NCBI GenBank assembly: GCA_910575245.1
Contig: CAJTEN010000010.1
Location: 1 to 64,000 of the forward strand
DNA length: 64,000 nt
Direction of reading: 5' to 3'
From: Clostridia bacterium
GTDB lineage: Bacteria > Bacillota > Clostridia > Lachnospirales > Lachnospiraceae
This document shows, piece after piece, positions 17,975 through 29,028 of this stretch (positions are counted from its first letter, which is position 1; each line of letters opens with the position of its first letter). The position numbers and the translations under genes are program-made. Under the pieces are notes generated by a model. It was not told the DNA's origin, searched no databases, and was given only the letters and a program-made list of their open reading frames with translations.

Positions 17975-18006
17975 ATAGGCGATTGACATTCCGCACAATC
18001 GCCTAT
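17975..18006. terminator. Perfect hairpin between MBL hydrolase and traX-like genes
   Basis: An 11-bp perfect stem, ATAGGCGATTG / CAATCGCCTAT, with a 10-nt loop lies 43 bp after the MBL gene stop. There is no long T-tail, so it is either a weak terminator or an RNA-stabilising hairpin. Confidence 0.55.
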
Positions 18007-18048
18007 TCCCACAATGCCATCGACGGCGCCACAACCTGTTGCAGGGAG

Positions 18049-18681
18049 CTACTGTATAAACGGATTATACTTCTTCTCATGGCCGATCGTCGTAGATTCC
18101 CCATGGCCGGGATACACCTTCGTCTCTTCCGGCAGCGTGAACAGCTTCTCCCGCACCGAACGTACCAGTGCACTCATACTGCCCGTAGCAAGATCCGTTC
18201 TTCCCACGGAATCCTGAAAAAGGGTATCTCCCGCAATTAAAATGCCGTCCTCTTCAAAATAGTAACAACAGCTTCCCACCGTATGCCCCGGTGTTGCAAT
18301 TAACCGGCAGTCCATGCCTGCAATTGTGATTTTCTCCCCATCTTTCAGATATCTGTCCGGTATCACTGTGTAAGGCCTGCCCACCTGCTCCGACACATTC
18401 GTGACCGCATCCTCACAGAGCACCTTCTCCTCCTCATAAGCATAAATCGGCGCTCCCGAAAGCTCCCGCAATCTATTACTTCCCCATATATGGTCAAAAT
18501 GTGCATGCGTAAGCAGGATTCCCTTCACCTGAAACCCCTTCTCCTTCAGAGTTTCGTAGATATAATCCCCTTTGTCAGCCGGATCAAAGAAAATGACATC
18601 CTGTGTCCCTTCCTGATACACAAAGTAACAATTCGTCTGGCAAATTCCCAGCATTAATCTTCCAATCTTCAACTTTCCCAT
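18049..18681 (-). CDS. MBL-fold metallo-hydrolase, glyoxalase II-like
   Basis: This 210-aa protein is a metallo-beta-lactamase-fold hydrolase of the YcbL/GloB2 type. It shows the metal motif THAHFDH (about 58-64), the GHTVGS stretch, the bridging Asp in IAGDTLF, and a final metal His in YPGHG. Such proteins are two-zinc thioesterases acting on S-lactoylglutathione-like or other thioester substrates; the true substrate here is unknown. It follows relA by 77 bp, a neighbour order seen in other Clostridia, and is probably in the same transcript. Confidence 0.92.
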   Translation of the reverse strand: MGKLKIGRLMLGICQTNCYFVYQEGTQDVIFFDPADKGDYIYETLKEKGFQVKGILLTHAHFDHIWGSNRLRELSGAPIYAYEEEKVLCEDAVTNVSEQVGRPYTVIPDRYLKDGEKITIAGMDCRLIATPGHTVGSCCYYFEEDGILIAGDTLFQDSVGRTDLATGSMSALVRSVREKLFTLPEETKVYPGHGESTTIGHEKKYNPFIQ

Positions 18682-18758
18682 CCTGTTCTACCTCGCTCCC
18701 TGGTTCTTCTCAGGGACATAACCTGATCATCTCTGTGTTCTCTTTGCTTCCATCCGTC

Positions 18759-21071
18759 TTAACCGGTCGTTCTCTCAATATCTATCACACTCTCTATGGT
18801 CCGAACCTTATCAATGATGCGCTGCAACTCTTCCCTGCTCCGAATCTCAAAGCTTACCATAATCGTTGCCGTTCCCTGCTTGCTTACACGGGTATTCAGC
18901 GCCAGAATATCAATTTCCTTCTCCGTGAGCGCCCTGGAAATATCTGCCAGCAGCCCGTTCCTGTTGTTGGCATAGATACTGATCTCCACCAGATACTTTC
19001 CGTCTGCCGCTTCCGTCTGCTGCCATTCCGCATCGATCAGTCTGTTACGGTCCAGCTCAGGAAGGTTTAAAATATTGATACAATCTGTCCGATGGATCGA
19101 TATTCCCCTCCCCCTTGTTACAAAACCTACAATCTCATCCCCCGGTACAGGGCTGCAGCACTTGGAGAAGCGCACCGCTACATCATGGATTCCCCTGACA
19201 ACGATGCCGCTGCTGCTCTTATTCGCCCTCTCTCTGTTGATCTGGGCATTTTCCTCCACTTCCGCCATGATCTCCGCGTCGGTCATTTCTTTTCTGTGGT
19301 CACGCTCATACATTTCCAACATACGGTTAAGAATCTGACCCTCTTTGAGCCCGCCATGCCCGATCGCCGCCAGGACCGAATCCCAATCCTGGAAACCATA
19401 GCGCTTCATGATAGCTTCTTCGTACTGGGTTGTCAGCACATCCACAGGATTGATAGCTTTTGCTTTGCAATAATTCGCTATAAGCTCCTTGCCCTTAATT
19501 ATATTATCTTCTTTCAGTTCATGCTTAAACCACTGGTTGATCTTATTCTTCGCCTGCGTGCTCTTGACCACGTTCAGCCAATCGCGGCTGGGTCCCTTGG
19601 AATTCTGGGAGGTCATAATCTCCACACGGTCGCCGTTTTTAATCTCATAATCGATAGTTACCAGCTTGCCGTTGACTCTGGCCCCGATCATCCGATTCCC
19701 CACCGCACTGTGTATGCTGTAGGCGAAGTCGATCGTTGTAGACCCGGCAGGCAGGTTCTTGACATCTCCCGTGGGGGTAAAGCAGTACACACTGTCGGAA
19801 AAAAGATTCAAGTCACTCTTCAAAAGATTCAGGAACTCTTTATTATCCGACATATCGCGCTGCCATTCAAGTATCTGCCGCAGCCATACCAGTTTCTCTT
19901 CTTCCTGGGCTTCCACTTTCTTGCCGTCGGAAGCTTCCTTATATTTCCAATGGGCGGCGATACCATACTCTGCCGCCTTGTGCATCTCATAAGTCCTGAT
20001 CTGTATCTCAAATGGCTGTCCGGTACTCCCGATCAGCGTTGTATGCAGTGACTGATACATATTCGCCTTGGGCATGGAAATATAATCTTTAAACCGCCCC
20101 GGAATCGGTTTATACATCTCATGTATCACACCCAGCGCCGCATAACAGTCACGCACGGTATTCACGATAATGCGGACGGCAAACAGATCATAGATCTGGT
20201 CTATGGTCTTATTCTGATTCTTCATCTTCTTGTAGATACTGAAAAAATGCTTGATACGTCCGTCGATCTGCGCTTTAATACCGGCATGCTCTATATGTTC
20301 ACTGACTTCGTCAACAATCGTCTGAATATACTGCTCACGGACACTCTTGCGGATCGCTATCTTATCGACCAGATCATAATAGGCTTCCGGTTCCAGATAT
20401 TTTAAAGACAGGTCATCCAACTCAACCTTGATCTTGGAAATTCCCAGGCGCTGGGCGATAGGCGAATAGATATCCAGAGTCTCCCTGGAGATTTCCTGCT
20501 GCTTCTCCGGACGCATATGCTGCAGGGTACGCATATTATGCAGTCTGTCCGCCAGCTTGATCAGAATAACCCGGATATCCTTGGCCATAGCCAGAAACAT
20601 CTTGCGCAGATTCTCCGCCTGACGCTCCAGCTTCTCCGCGTCTCTGTCCCTGTCATCACTGTTATTGCCGTGAAAATTAATCTTCTCAAGCTTCGTAACG
20701 CCATCCACAAGAAGCGCCACATCCGCCCCAAATTGTTCCTTGATCTCTTCATCCGTCATAATGGTGTCTTCCACCACATCGTGCAGAAGTCCGGCCACTA
20801 TCGTTTCCTTATCTAATTCCAAATCTGCCAGAATGATCGCCACATAAAGCGGATGGATGATATATGGTTCACCGGATTTACGCACCTGCCCTTTATGCGC
20901 ATCATTAGCTGTCCTGTATGCCTTCTCGATCAGAGAGATATCATCGGAAGGGTGATATTTACGTACACGGTTAATAAGCTCCTCATATAATGTCTCAGGA
21001 GTCTGAAATTCCTCAATAGATTCAATTCTTCCATCATCAATAATGACTTCTTTCTTTTCTTCTGTTATCAT
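18759..21071 (-). CDS. relA: Bifunctional (p)ppGpp synthetase/hydrolase RelA/SpoT
   Basis: This long Rel protein of about 770 aa makes and degrades the alarmone (p)ppGpp. The HD hydrolase domain has GLLHDVVEDT, the synthetase domain has YDLFAVRIIV with GRIKHFFSIYKKM before it, a TGS domain follows (CFTPTGDVKNLPAGSTTIDF), and a C-terminal ACT domain ends the protein (NRNGLLADISRALTEKEIDI). Both catalytic regions look intact. The ATG at 21071 has CGGAGAG at good spacing; a GTG 15 codons upstream (21116) is an alternative start. A strong sigma-A promoter lies at 21185-21213. Confidence 0.96.
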   Translation of the reverse strand: MITEEKKEVIIDDGRIESIEEFQTPETLYEELINRVRKYHPSDDISLIEKAYRTANDAHKGQVRKSGEPYIIHPLYVAIILADLELDKETIVAGLLHDVVEDTIMTDEEIKEQFGADVALLVDGVTKLEKINFHGNNSDDRDRDAEKLERQAENLRKMFLAMAKDIRVILIKLADRLHNMRTLQHMRPEKQQEISRETLDIYSPIAQRLGISKIKVELDDLSLKYLEPEAYYDLVDKIAIRKSVREQYIQTIVDEVSEHIEHAGIKAQIDGRIKHFFSIYKKMKNQNKTIDQIYDLFAVRIIVNTVRDCYAALGVIHEMYKPIPGRFKDYISMPKANMYQSLHTTLIGSTGQPFEIQIRTYEMHKAAEYGIAAHWKYKEASDGKKVEAQEEEKLVWLRQILEWQRDMSDNKEFLNLLKSDLNLFSDSVYCFTPTGDVKNLPAGSTTIDFAYSIHSAVGNRMIGARVNGKLVTIDYEIKNGDRVEIMTSQNSKGPSRDWLNVVKSTQAKNKINQWFKHELKEDNIIKGKELIANYCKAKAINPVDVLTTQYEEAIMKRYGFQDWDSVLAAIGHGGLKEGQILNRMLEMYERDHRKEMTDAEIMAEVEENAQINRERANKSSSGIVVRGIHDVAVRFSKCCSPVPGDEIVGFVTRGRGISIHRTDCINILNLPELDRNRLIDAEWQQTEAADGKYLVEISIYANNRNGLLADISRALTEKEIDILALNTRVSKQGTATIMVSFEIRSREELQRIIDKVRTIESVIDIERTTG

Positions 21072-21184
21072 AATCTCTCCGATGTCCTGCTCCATCCAGT
21101 CAAAGGCTTCTTGCACCTGCTCCCGGCAACCCCCAAACTTCGAAGTGCAGCCCGCTGCCTTTGGATCATTGATTACTATATGAC

Positions 21185-21213
21185 ATTATAATATTAATTT
21201 ATGGTCAAGTCAA
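21185..21213 (-). promoter_or_regulatory. Promoter of relA
   Basis: On the minus strand TTGACT (21208-21213), a 17-bp spacer and a perfect TATAAT (21185-21190) lie about 115 bp before the chosen relA start. Between this promoter and the groEL hairpin I see only a 12-bp palindrome ATAGGATCCTAT (21252-21263) of unknown meaning. Confidence 0.8.
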
Positions 21214-21325
21214 AATATTCTTATAAGATATCTTTCACGTTTTAGCCATAGATAGGATCCTATTCACACCTTTGCCAGTTTTAACGCAAATATACCTGTT
21301 ACCAAAAAATATAGATCATGCCAGA

Positions 21326-21356
21326 AACAGCCAGACTTACGAAAAATCTGGCTGTT
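21326..21356 (-). terminator. Hairpin after groEL
   Basis: A perfect 10-bp stem AACAGCCAGA / TCTGGCTGTT lies about 50 bp after the groEL stop. The T-tail is weak, but the position fits the end of the groESL operon. Confidence 0.65.
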
Positions 21357-21405
21357 AATGTTCTTCATATGATATACCGCCTGTACCTCGCCGTAAAAGG
21401 GCTTC

Positions 21406-23031
<1,626 letters not shown>

Positions 23032-23084
23032 TCATGTCCTCCTAAATAAATGCTTAATTGATTACTTCCTTTGCAGCATGAAGA

Positions 23085-23369
23085 TTACTCGATCACTGCC
23101 AGAATATCATTCTGCTTTACAATGATATACTCATCTTCCTCCAACTTAACTTCTGTTCCGGCATACTTGGAATAGATCACCTGATCACCAACCTTAATTT
23201 CCATCTTAATTTCCTTGCCGTCTACCACACCGCCAGGGCCTACTGCTATAACTTCAGCCTGCTGGGGTTTCTCTTTGCTCTGGCCCGGCAGAACAATACC
23301 GGACTTCGTTGTCTCCTCTGCAACTAACTGCTTCAATACTACTCTGTCGCCAAGTGGTGTTAATTTCAT
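23085..23369 (-). CDS. groS: Co-chaperonin GroES (10 kDa)
   Basis: This 94-aa protein matches GroES, with the start MKLTPLGDRVV, the mobile loop (EETTKSGIVLPG) and the end EYIIVKQNDILAVIE. The ATG is preceded by AGGAGG. An upstream in-frame ATG would add 18 unrelated residues, so it was rejected as the start. It is the first gene of the groESL operon and acts as the lid of the GroEL chamber. Confidence 0.99.
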   Translation of the reverse strand: MKLTPLGDRVVLKQLVAEETTKSGIVLPGQSKEKPQQAEVIAVGPGGVVDGKEIKMEIKVGDQVIYSKYAGTEVKLEEDEYIIVKQNDILAVIE

Positions 23370-23416
23370 GTTTTCTGCCTCCTTATAGTGAAATCTTCTA
23401 TAGCATCCTTTTGTTA

Positions 23417-23443
23417 TTAGCACTCATTCATGTCGAGTGCTAA
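23417..23443. promoter_or_regulatory. CIRCE element (HrcA operator)
   Basis: A perfect 9-bp inverted repeat TTAGCACTC / GAGTGCTAA with a 9-bp spacer lies between the promoter and the groES start. This is the established binding site of the HrcA heat-shock repressor in Firmicutes. Confidence 0.97.
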
Positions 23444-23455
23444 TTGCTAAAACAT

Positions 23456-23484
23456 ATATTATCTTCATATGCATATGTTTGCAA
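23456..23484 (-). promoter_or_regulatory. groESL promoter
   Basis: The minus strand has TTGCAA (23479-23484), a 17-bp spacer and TAATAT (23456-23461), directly upstream of CIRCE. Binding of HrcA there would block the transcription start. Confidence 0.75.
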
Positions 23485-23730
23485 ATTGATTTATCTCTGT
23501 TTATATTGTGTTTTTATTTTATTATCTCTAATTATCTTTATTATACTCATTTTATCTTGTTTTCTTCTATATAACTGAATTTAATATTTATTTTATAATT
23601 CTAAAATCGTTCAGACAGGCCTTCATCTTTTCTGCATTGCCTGTAACAGAAAGGAGCATCCGGGCAGCCTCCAAACAGGAGCGGTTTCCCTGACCAGATC
23701 TACAAGCAGCACAGGAATGGGGGGGAGTTG
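23485..23730. other. Intergenic region without a gene
   Basis: The first 110 bp are strongly AT-rich, the rest is of normal composition and ends in a run of seven G. I find no credible coding frame, RNA gene or repeat here. Confidence 0.5.
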
Positions 23731-23758
23731 TAAAAAGGACACCGCACAAACGGTGTCC
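23731..23758 (-). terminator. Rho-independent terminator of the GGDEF-like gene
   Basis: A perfect 8-bp stem GGACACCG / CGGTGTCC with a 6-nt loop is followed on the minus strand by TTTTT. It lies 26 bp after the stop codon. Confidence 0.9.
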
Positions 23759-23783
23759 TGCAAATTATCGTTGGAAATGTATC

Positions 23784-24710
23784 CTATACACCATGTTCCA
23801 GTCTCTCCCTATATCCAGGTGCATTTTTAATCCCAAATTTATTGTTAAACATCTCATATTCCGCATCCGGAAGCTTATCCTTCAACTGCTCCTCAACATT
23901 CGTCTTATAGACTACACCGCAGGCCACGGAAGGCGCCAGTATCGGATCCTCAAAGTCCAGGCATGCCTTCTGCACATTGGCACAATACGCTTCCGCCTCA
24001 CCGGTTTCCGCCATGGGAATCAGAATAATAAACACATCGCCGTCCACACGCCCGATGATATAGTCCGGCTTCGCTTCCTGCTTCAATATGTCTGCAATCA
24101 TGCGAATCAATCTGTCGCTCTCCACATCGCCGAAATGATCGTTTACAAATTTCCAGTCGTTAATGTTGGCATTGACCACAGCAACCGGTGCAACCCCCAA
24201 ATCGTCGAGACGCTGCATCTGGTCTTCAAAATAAAGCTTATGATACACACCTGTGAGGACATCCTCTTTCTCACCTCTGGCGGTCTGTACATGCTGTACA
24301 CCTACCTTTTCTTCCAATTCGTCCATATAAATGGAAGATTCCATATGTAAATAAGCTTCCTCACCCCACTGGGAAAGCATCTTGGTCAACTCGTCCAGAA
24401 GTTTCTCCACTTCCTTGCTCATCGTATCAGGCACCTTGTCCATCTGTGCGTACAAATGGGCAATCGTCCTGCCATAGACCCTGATCTTACGTCCCGGCTC
24501 ACCGACCACATCGGGAATAAACCCGGCAAAGCTACCGACGGACACCACTTTCTCACCATGCCTTTCCGTGAGCAGCAGCTTCACTCCTGTCAGGGCGTGC
24601 AGCGCCTTGCAGTATGCACGCAGTGTATCGATCGTATACAAATTGTCCAATGCATAATTTCTGATATTGCTCTTAATTCTCTTTTCAAATGGAATTGCCT
24701 TGTAATCCAT
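23784..24710 (-). CDS. GGDEF-domain protein with degenerate active site
   Basis: This 308-aa soluble protein has an N-terminal sensor-like domain of about 140 residues and a C-terminal GGDEF fold (about 148-290; LTGVYHKLYFEDQ at its start, then NDWKFVNDHFGD). The signature that should read GGDEF is DGDVF at 223-227, inside GRVDGDVFIILI, so cyclic-di-GMP synthesis is doubtful. Degenerate members often bind GTP or c-di-GMP, or serve as protein interaction modules. The gene stands alone with its own terminator. Direct repeats lie in its upstream region. Confidence 0.85.
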   Translation of the reverse strand: MDYKAIPFEKRIKSNIRNYALDNLYTIDTLRAYCKALHALTGVKLLLTERHGEKVVSVGSFAGFIPDVVGEPGRKIRVYGRTIAHLYAQMDKVPDTMSKEVEKLLDELTKMLSQWGEEAYLHMESSIYMDELEEKVGVQHVQTARGEKEDVLTGVYHKLYFEDQMQRLDDLGVAPVAVVNANINDWKFVNDHFGDVESDRLIRMIADILKQEAKPDYIIGRVDGDVFIILIPMAETGEAEAYCANVQKACLDFEDPILAPSVACGVVYKTNVEEQLKDKLPDAEYEMFNNKFGIKNAPGYRERLEHGV

Positions 24711-24748
24711 ATTCTGTAACCTCTCCTGTCCCTGTTCTTATACAACAT

Positions 24749-24784
24749 GTACATCCATGTATCTTAAACAATAAGTACATCCAT
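24749..24784. repeat. Direct repeats upstream of the GGDEF-like gene
   Basis: The decamer GTACATCCAT occurs at 24749-24758 and 24775-24784, 26 bp apart, with a further TGTACAT nearby at 24791. They lie 40-75 bp before the start codon and could be regulator binding sites. Confidence 0.5.
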
Positions 24785-24859
24785 ATATAATGTACATAAT
24801 CTATTTATTAATAAAAGATGTCTGTCTCTATTTTATCAAAGAAATTACAGCTTGTGAAG

Positions 24860-25642
24860 TCAAAAACGCTTCCCTGTTACCTGTTTTTCTGTTCTGCACA
24901 GATCCTTGACCACTTCTCCTGCAATAATTAATCCTGCCACTGACGGCACAAATGCCACACTGCCCGGTGTCATCCTTCTTTCTGTACTCTTACGGTCTGC
25001 TTCCGGCGGACATACCGGATTAGTCCCGCCGGAAGCCGGCATATCTCCAAACGGCCTGACAGGCTGTTCTTCAGAATATACTACTTTAAGCTTCTTTATG
25101 CCGCGCCTTTTCAATTCATGTCTCATCACTTTGGCAAGCGGGCAAACCTTCGTCTCATAAATATCCGCAACCCTGAACTGACTTCCGTCCAGTTTATTAC
25201 CGGCTCCCATACTGCTGATAACAGGAATTCCCAAACTCTCCGCCTTCATGACCAATTCGATCTTGGCGGTCACCGTATCGACCGCATCTATCACATAATC
25301 ATATTCCACAAAAGGAAAACTGTCCGAATTCTCCGGAAGAACGAAACAATTATGTATCCGGACATCCGCCTCCGGGTTGATATCCAGAATACGTTCTCTC
25401 ATCACCTCTGTCTTATAACGTCCGACAGTCTTCCTTGTGGCAATAATTTGACGGTTCAGGTTGGAAAGACATACCTTATCATTATCTATCAGATCGAATG
25501 CGCCTACCCCGCTCCTGACGAGAGCCTCACATACATATCCTCCCACACCGCCTATTCCAAACACAGCAACACGGGACTCTCCAAGCTTACCCAGCGCCGC
25601 TTCTCCTATCAGTAATTCCGTTCTTGAAAACTGCTCTGACAT
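24860..25642 (-). CDS. tcdA: tRNA threonylcarbamoyladenosine dehydratase
   Basis: This 260-aa protein is an E1-like ThiF/MoeB family member of the TcdA (CsdL/YgdL) type. It has the nucleotide-binding GIGGVGGYVCEALVRSG (about 28-44), the IDNDKVCLSNLNRQ stretch that contacts ATP, and DAVDTVTAK. TcdA cyclises t6A37 in tRNAs to ct6A using ATP. The ATG at 25642 follows GGGAG; the open frame extends 41 codons further upstream without homology. The last residues (VTGKRF) are encoded by GTAACAGGGAAGC, which also occurs in two palindromic repeats in this window, so the tail may come from a repeat. Confidence 0.93.
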   Translation of the reverse strand: MSEQFSRTELLIGEAALGKLGESRVAVFGIGGVGGYVCEALVRSGVGAFDLIDNDKVCLSNLNRQIIATRKTVGRYKTEVMRERILDINPEADVRIHNCFVLPENSDSFPFVEYDYVIDAVDTVTAKIELVMKAESLGIPVISSMGAGNKLDGSQFRVADIYETKVCPLAKVMRHELKRRGIKKLKVVYSEEQPVRPFGDMPASGGTNPVCPPEADRKSTERRMTPGSVAFVPSVAGLIIAGEVVKDLCRTEKQVTGKRF

Positions 25643-25767
25643 GCTCTCCCATCCTCCGCTTGTACGCTCAATTATCCCTGATCCTCCCGCGGCAGTCAGC
25701 AAGGTCTGGCAAACCTGACTTCGCTTCGCACTTGCGGGAATAAAAGGATCAGTTACCCGCAGCACGG

Positions 25768-25805
25768 AAAAAGGATATCAAACGAACTCTCTTCCTTTGA
25801 TATCC
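25768..25805 (-). terminator. Rho-independent terminator of tpiA
   Basis: A perfect 10-bp stem GGATATCAAA / TTTGATATCC with a 13-nt loop is followed on the minus strand by TTTTT. It lies 11 bp after the tpiA stop and closes the pgk-tpiA transcript. Confidence 0.95.
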
Positions 25806-25815
25806 CTTATCGTTA

Positions 25816-26565
25816 TTATTTGTAATTCACAATACTGCCGAAGTCAGCCTTCAGGGAAGCACCGCCTACCAGACCGCCGTCGATATCCGGCTGCGCGAAC
25901 AGCTCCGCCGCATTGCCCGCATTGACAGATCCGCCGTACTGGATACGAACTGCCTCTGCTGTAGCTTTATCATAAATCTCTGCGATGCAGTCACGGATTC
26001 CCTTACATACTTCCTCTGCCTGCTCTGTAGTAGCTGTCTTACCTGTTCCGATCGCCCAGATAGGCTCATAAGCGATAACCATGCCTTTTACCTGATCTGC
26101 CGTAACTCCTGTAAGGTCAGATTTGATCTGCAGTCTGATCCAGTCCATGGTAACGCCCATTTCTCTCTGCTCCAATGTTTCACCACAGCAGAGAATCGGT
26201 ACAAGACCGGCCTCAAGAGCCTTCTTAACCTTCTTATTGAGCAGTGCGTCATCTTCTTTGAAGTAATCACGTCTCTCGGAATGTCCGATGATCACATATT
26301 TAACGCCTGCATCTTTTAACATAGCAGCGGAAATCTCGCCCGTGTAAGCACCCTTCTCCTCGAAGTACATATTCTCAGCGCCTACCTCTACGTTAGTTCC
26401 CTTAACTGCCTCTACCACCGGTACGATATCGATAGCGGGTACGCAGTATACTACGTCCACATCATCAGATTTTACCAGATCCTTTAAAGTATCACATAAT
26501 GCTACCGCCTCGCTGGGAGTCATGTTCATTTTCCAGTTGCCGGCTACGATTTTTCTTCTTGCCAT
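25816..26565 (-). CDS. tpiA: Triosephosphate isomerase
   Basis: This 249-aa glycolytic enzyme interconverts dihydroxyacetone phosphate and glyceraldehyde 3-phosphate. Seen are the N-terminal GNWKMN (substrate Lys), catalytic His in IGHSERR, catalytic Glu in [11 protein letters not shown], and the phosphate-binding GGSV and GGLVGGASL. It follows pgk by 36 bp and precedes a strong terminator. Confidence 0.99.
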   Translation of the reverse strand: MARRKIVAGNWKMNMTPSEAVALCDTLKDLVKSDDVDVVYCVPAIDIVPVVEAVKGTNVEVGAENMYFEEKGAYTGEISAAMLKDAGVKYVIIGHSERRDYFKEDDALLNKKVKKALEAGLVPILCCGETLEQREMGVTMDWIRLQIKSDLTGVTADQVKGMVIAYEPIWAIGTGKTATTEQAEEVCKGIRDCIAEIYDKATAEAVRIQYGGSVNAGNAAELFAQPDIDGGLVGGASLKADFGSIVNYK

Positions 26566-26601
26566 CTTTGTTTTCTCCTTATATTATCTTTGCTCTATAG
26601 A

Positions 26602-27834
26602 TTATTTGTCATCCGCTGCCACAACGCCAGGAAGCTCCTTGCCTTCCAGGAATTCTAAGGAAGCGCCGCCTCCTGTGGAAATGTGGGACATCTTATCGGC
26701 GAATCCCAACTGGTTAACTGCTGCCGCACTGTCGCCGCCGCCGATGATAGTGGTTGCAGAAGTCTCAGCCAGAGATTTCGCTACTGCAATCGTACCCTTT
26801 GCAAGGATCGGATTCTCGAATACGCCCATAGGCCCGTTCCAAACTACTGTCTTCGCGGATTTTACGGCATCTGCATACAGCTCGGCTGTCTTCGTACCGA
26901 TATCAAGGCCCTCCTTGTCAGCCGGAATCTTGTCAGCATCCACCACTTCCACTTCAATCTCAGCATCGATCGGATTTGGGAATGAGGAAGCAACTGTCGT
27001 GTCGATGGGAAGAAGCAGCTTCTTGCCTAACTTCTCGGCCTTAGCCATCATCTCTTTACAGTAATCGAGCTTCTCATCATCTACCAGAGAGTTACCGATC
27101 TCCATACCCTGTGCTTTCAGGAAAGTAAACGCCATGCCGCCGCCGATGATCAGCGTATCGCATTTCTCAAGCAGATTGTTGATAACATTCAGCTTATCTG
27201 CTACCTTAGCACCGCCAAGGATTGCCACGAAAGGTCTTACCGGATTCTCAACTGCGTTGCCGAGGAAGTCGATCTCTTTCTGCATTAAGTAGCCTACTGC
27301 GTTCTCGCCGCCCTTTTCCGTAATATATTTGGTTACAACAGCAACAGATGCGTGTGCCCTGTGTGCGGAACCAAAAGCGTCACATACGTAGACATCAGCC
27401 AGATCTGCCAGTTCCTTGGCAAAAGCCTCACCTGCATCTGAAGGTTTGGTCTCTTCCTTGCCACGGAAACGTGTGTTCTGAAGGAGTACTACATCGCCTT
27501 CATTCATTGCAGCAACCGCAGCTGTAGCCGCCTCACCGGTTACATTGTAATCTGCAACGAAATTAACAGGTTTGCCAAGCTTCTCGGAAAGTCTCTCTGC
27601 CACAGGTGCAAGAGATTCACCCTCGTTAGGGCCATTCTTAACTTTACCCAAATGGGAACAGAGAATAACCTTGCCGCCGTCAGCAATCAGCTTGTTGATC
27701 GTAGGAAGCGCTGCCACGATACGTGTCTCGTCCGTGATCTTGCCTTCCTTCAAGGGTACGTTAAAGTCGCATCTTACCAGAACACGTTTGCCCTTCACGT
27801 TAATATCATCTACAGATTTCTTGTTTAAAGCCAT
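26602..27834 (-). CDS. pgk: Phosphoglycerate kinase
   Basis: This 410-aa enzyme transfers phosphate from 1,3-bisphosphoglycerate to ADP. It has the N-terminal [11 protein letters not shown], the hinge region, and the nucleotide-binding [13 protein letters not shown] near the C-terminus. The ATG at 27834 has GGAGG eight bases upstream; an in-frame ATG five codons earlier overlaps that site and was rejected. It lies downstream of gap but beyond a terminator, and 36 bp upstream of tpiA. Confidence 0.99.
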   Translation of the reverse strand: MALNKKSVDDINVKGKRVLVRCDFNVPLKEGKITDETRIVAALPTINKLIADGGKVILCSHLGKVKNGPNEGESLAPVAERLSEKLGKPVNFVADYNVTGEAATAAVAAMNEGDVVLLQNTRFRGKEETKPSDAGEAFAKELADLADVYVCDAFGSAHRAHASVAVVTKYITEKGGENAVGYLMQKEIDFLGNAVENPVRPFVAILGGAKVADKLNVINNLLEKCDTLIIGGGMAFTFLKAQGMEIGNSLVDDEKLDYCKEMMAKAEKLGKKLLLPIDTTVASSFPNPIDAEIEVEVVDADKIPADKEGLDIGTKTAELYADAVKSAKTVVWNGPMGVFENPILAKGTIAVAKSLAETSATTIIGGGDSAAAVNQLGFADKMSHISTGGGASLEFLEGKELPGVVAADDK

Positions 27835-27868
27835 TTTCTTTTCCTCCATAAATTCATTGTTTTCTTAC

Positions 27869-27900
27869 AAAAAAGAGACCCGGCCCAACGGCCGAGCCTC
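27869..27900 (-). terminator. Terminator between gap and pgk
   Basis: A G+C-rich stem (GAGGCTCGGCC / GGCCGGGTCTC, with two mismatched pairs) is followed on the minus strand by TTTTTT. It ends the gap message or lets part of it read into pgk-tpiA. Confidence 0.88.
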
Positions 27901-27941
27901 TTATAAGTTACCTCTCATATGCGATTTATTTCTCGTTCGCC

Positions 27942-28003
27942 GAGTTAGCCTGCGGCAAATCCTGCAAAGTTTACTTCGCGTAAATTTACTATTATGCTAA
28001 CTC
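27942..28003. repeat. Inverted repeat over the gap stop codon
   Basis: GAGTTAGC (27942-27949) and GCTAACTC (27996-28003) form 8-bp arms about 46 bp apart. An inner GTTTAC-TTCGC-GTAAAT hairpin lies between them. The right arm covers the last codons and part of the stop of gap. It resembles the other palindromes that sit on gene ends in this window, but I found no second copy. Confidence 0.5.
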
Positions 28004-28993
28004 AGAGAAGTATTTGATTGTACGAACCATCTGAGATGTGTAGCTGTTCTCATTGTCATACCAGGAAACAACCTGAACCAGATTGTCTTCGCCAACCATA
28101 GTCTGTGTTGCATCAAAGATAGAACCATAGGTGCTTCCTACGATATCGGAGGAAACGATCTCATCTTCATTGTATCCGAAGGACTCTGTAGCAGCTGCCT
28201 TCATAGCTGCATTGATCTCTTCCTTGGTTACGGACTTCTCAACAGTAGCTACAAGGATTGTTGTAGAACCTGTAGGAGTAGGAACACGCTGTGCGGAACC
28301 GATCAGCTTGCCGTTCAGTTCAGGAATAACAAGGCCGATAGCCTTAGCTGCACCTGTGCTGTTGGGAACGATATTAACAGCGCCTGCGCGGGATCTTCTC
28401 AGGTCACCCTTTCTCTGAGGACCGTCAAGGATCATCTGATCGCCTGTATAAGCATGAATTGTGCTCATGATACCGGACTTGATGCCTGCCAGGTCATTCA
28501 ATGCTTTTGCCATAGGAGCCAGGCAGTTTGTTGTACAGGAAGCTGCGGAGATGATTGTATCTTCGGGCTTCAATGTCTCATGGTTTACATTGTAAACGAT
28601 TGTCGGAAGATCATTGCCTGCAGGAGCAGAAATAACAACTTTTCTGGCGCCGGCATTGATGTGTGCCTGAGCTTTAGCTTTGCTTGTATAGAAACCGGAG
28701 CACTCTAACACAACATCAACATTTAACTCACCCCAAGGGCAGTTATTTGCATCGGGCTCTTTGTAGATCTTCAGTGTCTTGCCGTCAACTGTGATGGTGT
28801 CTTCACCAGCGGATACGGTATCAGCCAAAGCATATTTACCCTGAGAAGAATCATATTTTAACAAATGTGCCAGCATCTTAGGGCTTGTCAGATCGTTGAT
28901 CGCCACTACTTCATATCCTTCTGCACCGAACATCTGTCTGAATGCAAGACGGCCAATACGGCCAAAACCATTAATTGCTACTCTTACTGCCAT
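27992..28993 (-). CDS. gap: Glyceraldehyde-3-phosphate dehydrogenase, type I
   Basis: This 333-aa enzyme oxidises glyceraldehyde 3-phosphate with NAD. It has the Rossmann start [13 protein letters not shown], the catalytic Cys in [12 protein letters not shown], and the C-terminal [19 protein letters not shown] precedes the ATG. It is transcribed from its own promoter with inverted repeats around the -10 box and is followed by a terminator, so it is probably expressed more strongly than pgk-tpiA. Confidence 0.99.
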   Translation of the reverse strand: MAVRVAINGFGRIGRLAFRQMFGAEGYEVVAINDLTSPKMLAHLLKYDSSQGKYALADTVSAGEDTITVDGKTLKIYKEPDANNCPWGELNVDVVLECSGFYTSKAKAQAHINAGARKVVISAPAGNDLPTIVYNVNHETLKPEDTIISAASCTTNCLAPMAKALNDLAGIKSGIMSTIHAYTGDQMILDGPQRKGDLRRSRAGAVNIVPNSTGAAKAIGLVIPELNGKLIGSAQRVPTPTGSTTILVATVEKSVTKEEINAAMKAAATESFGYNEDEIVSSDIVGSTYGSIFDATQTMVGEDNLVQVVSWYDNENSYTSQMVRTIKYFSELA

Positions 28994-29028
28994 TTTTTAG
29001 TCCCTCCTAAATAATGTTTTTTTATATA

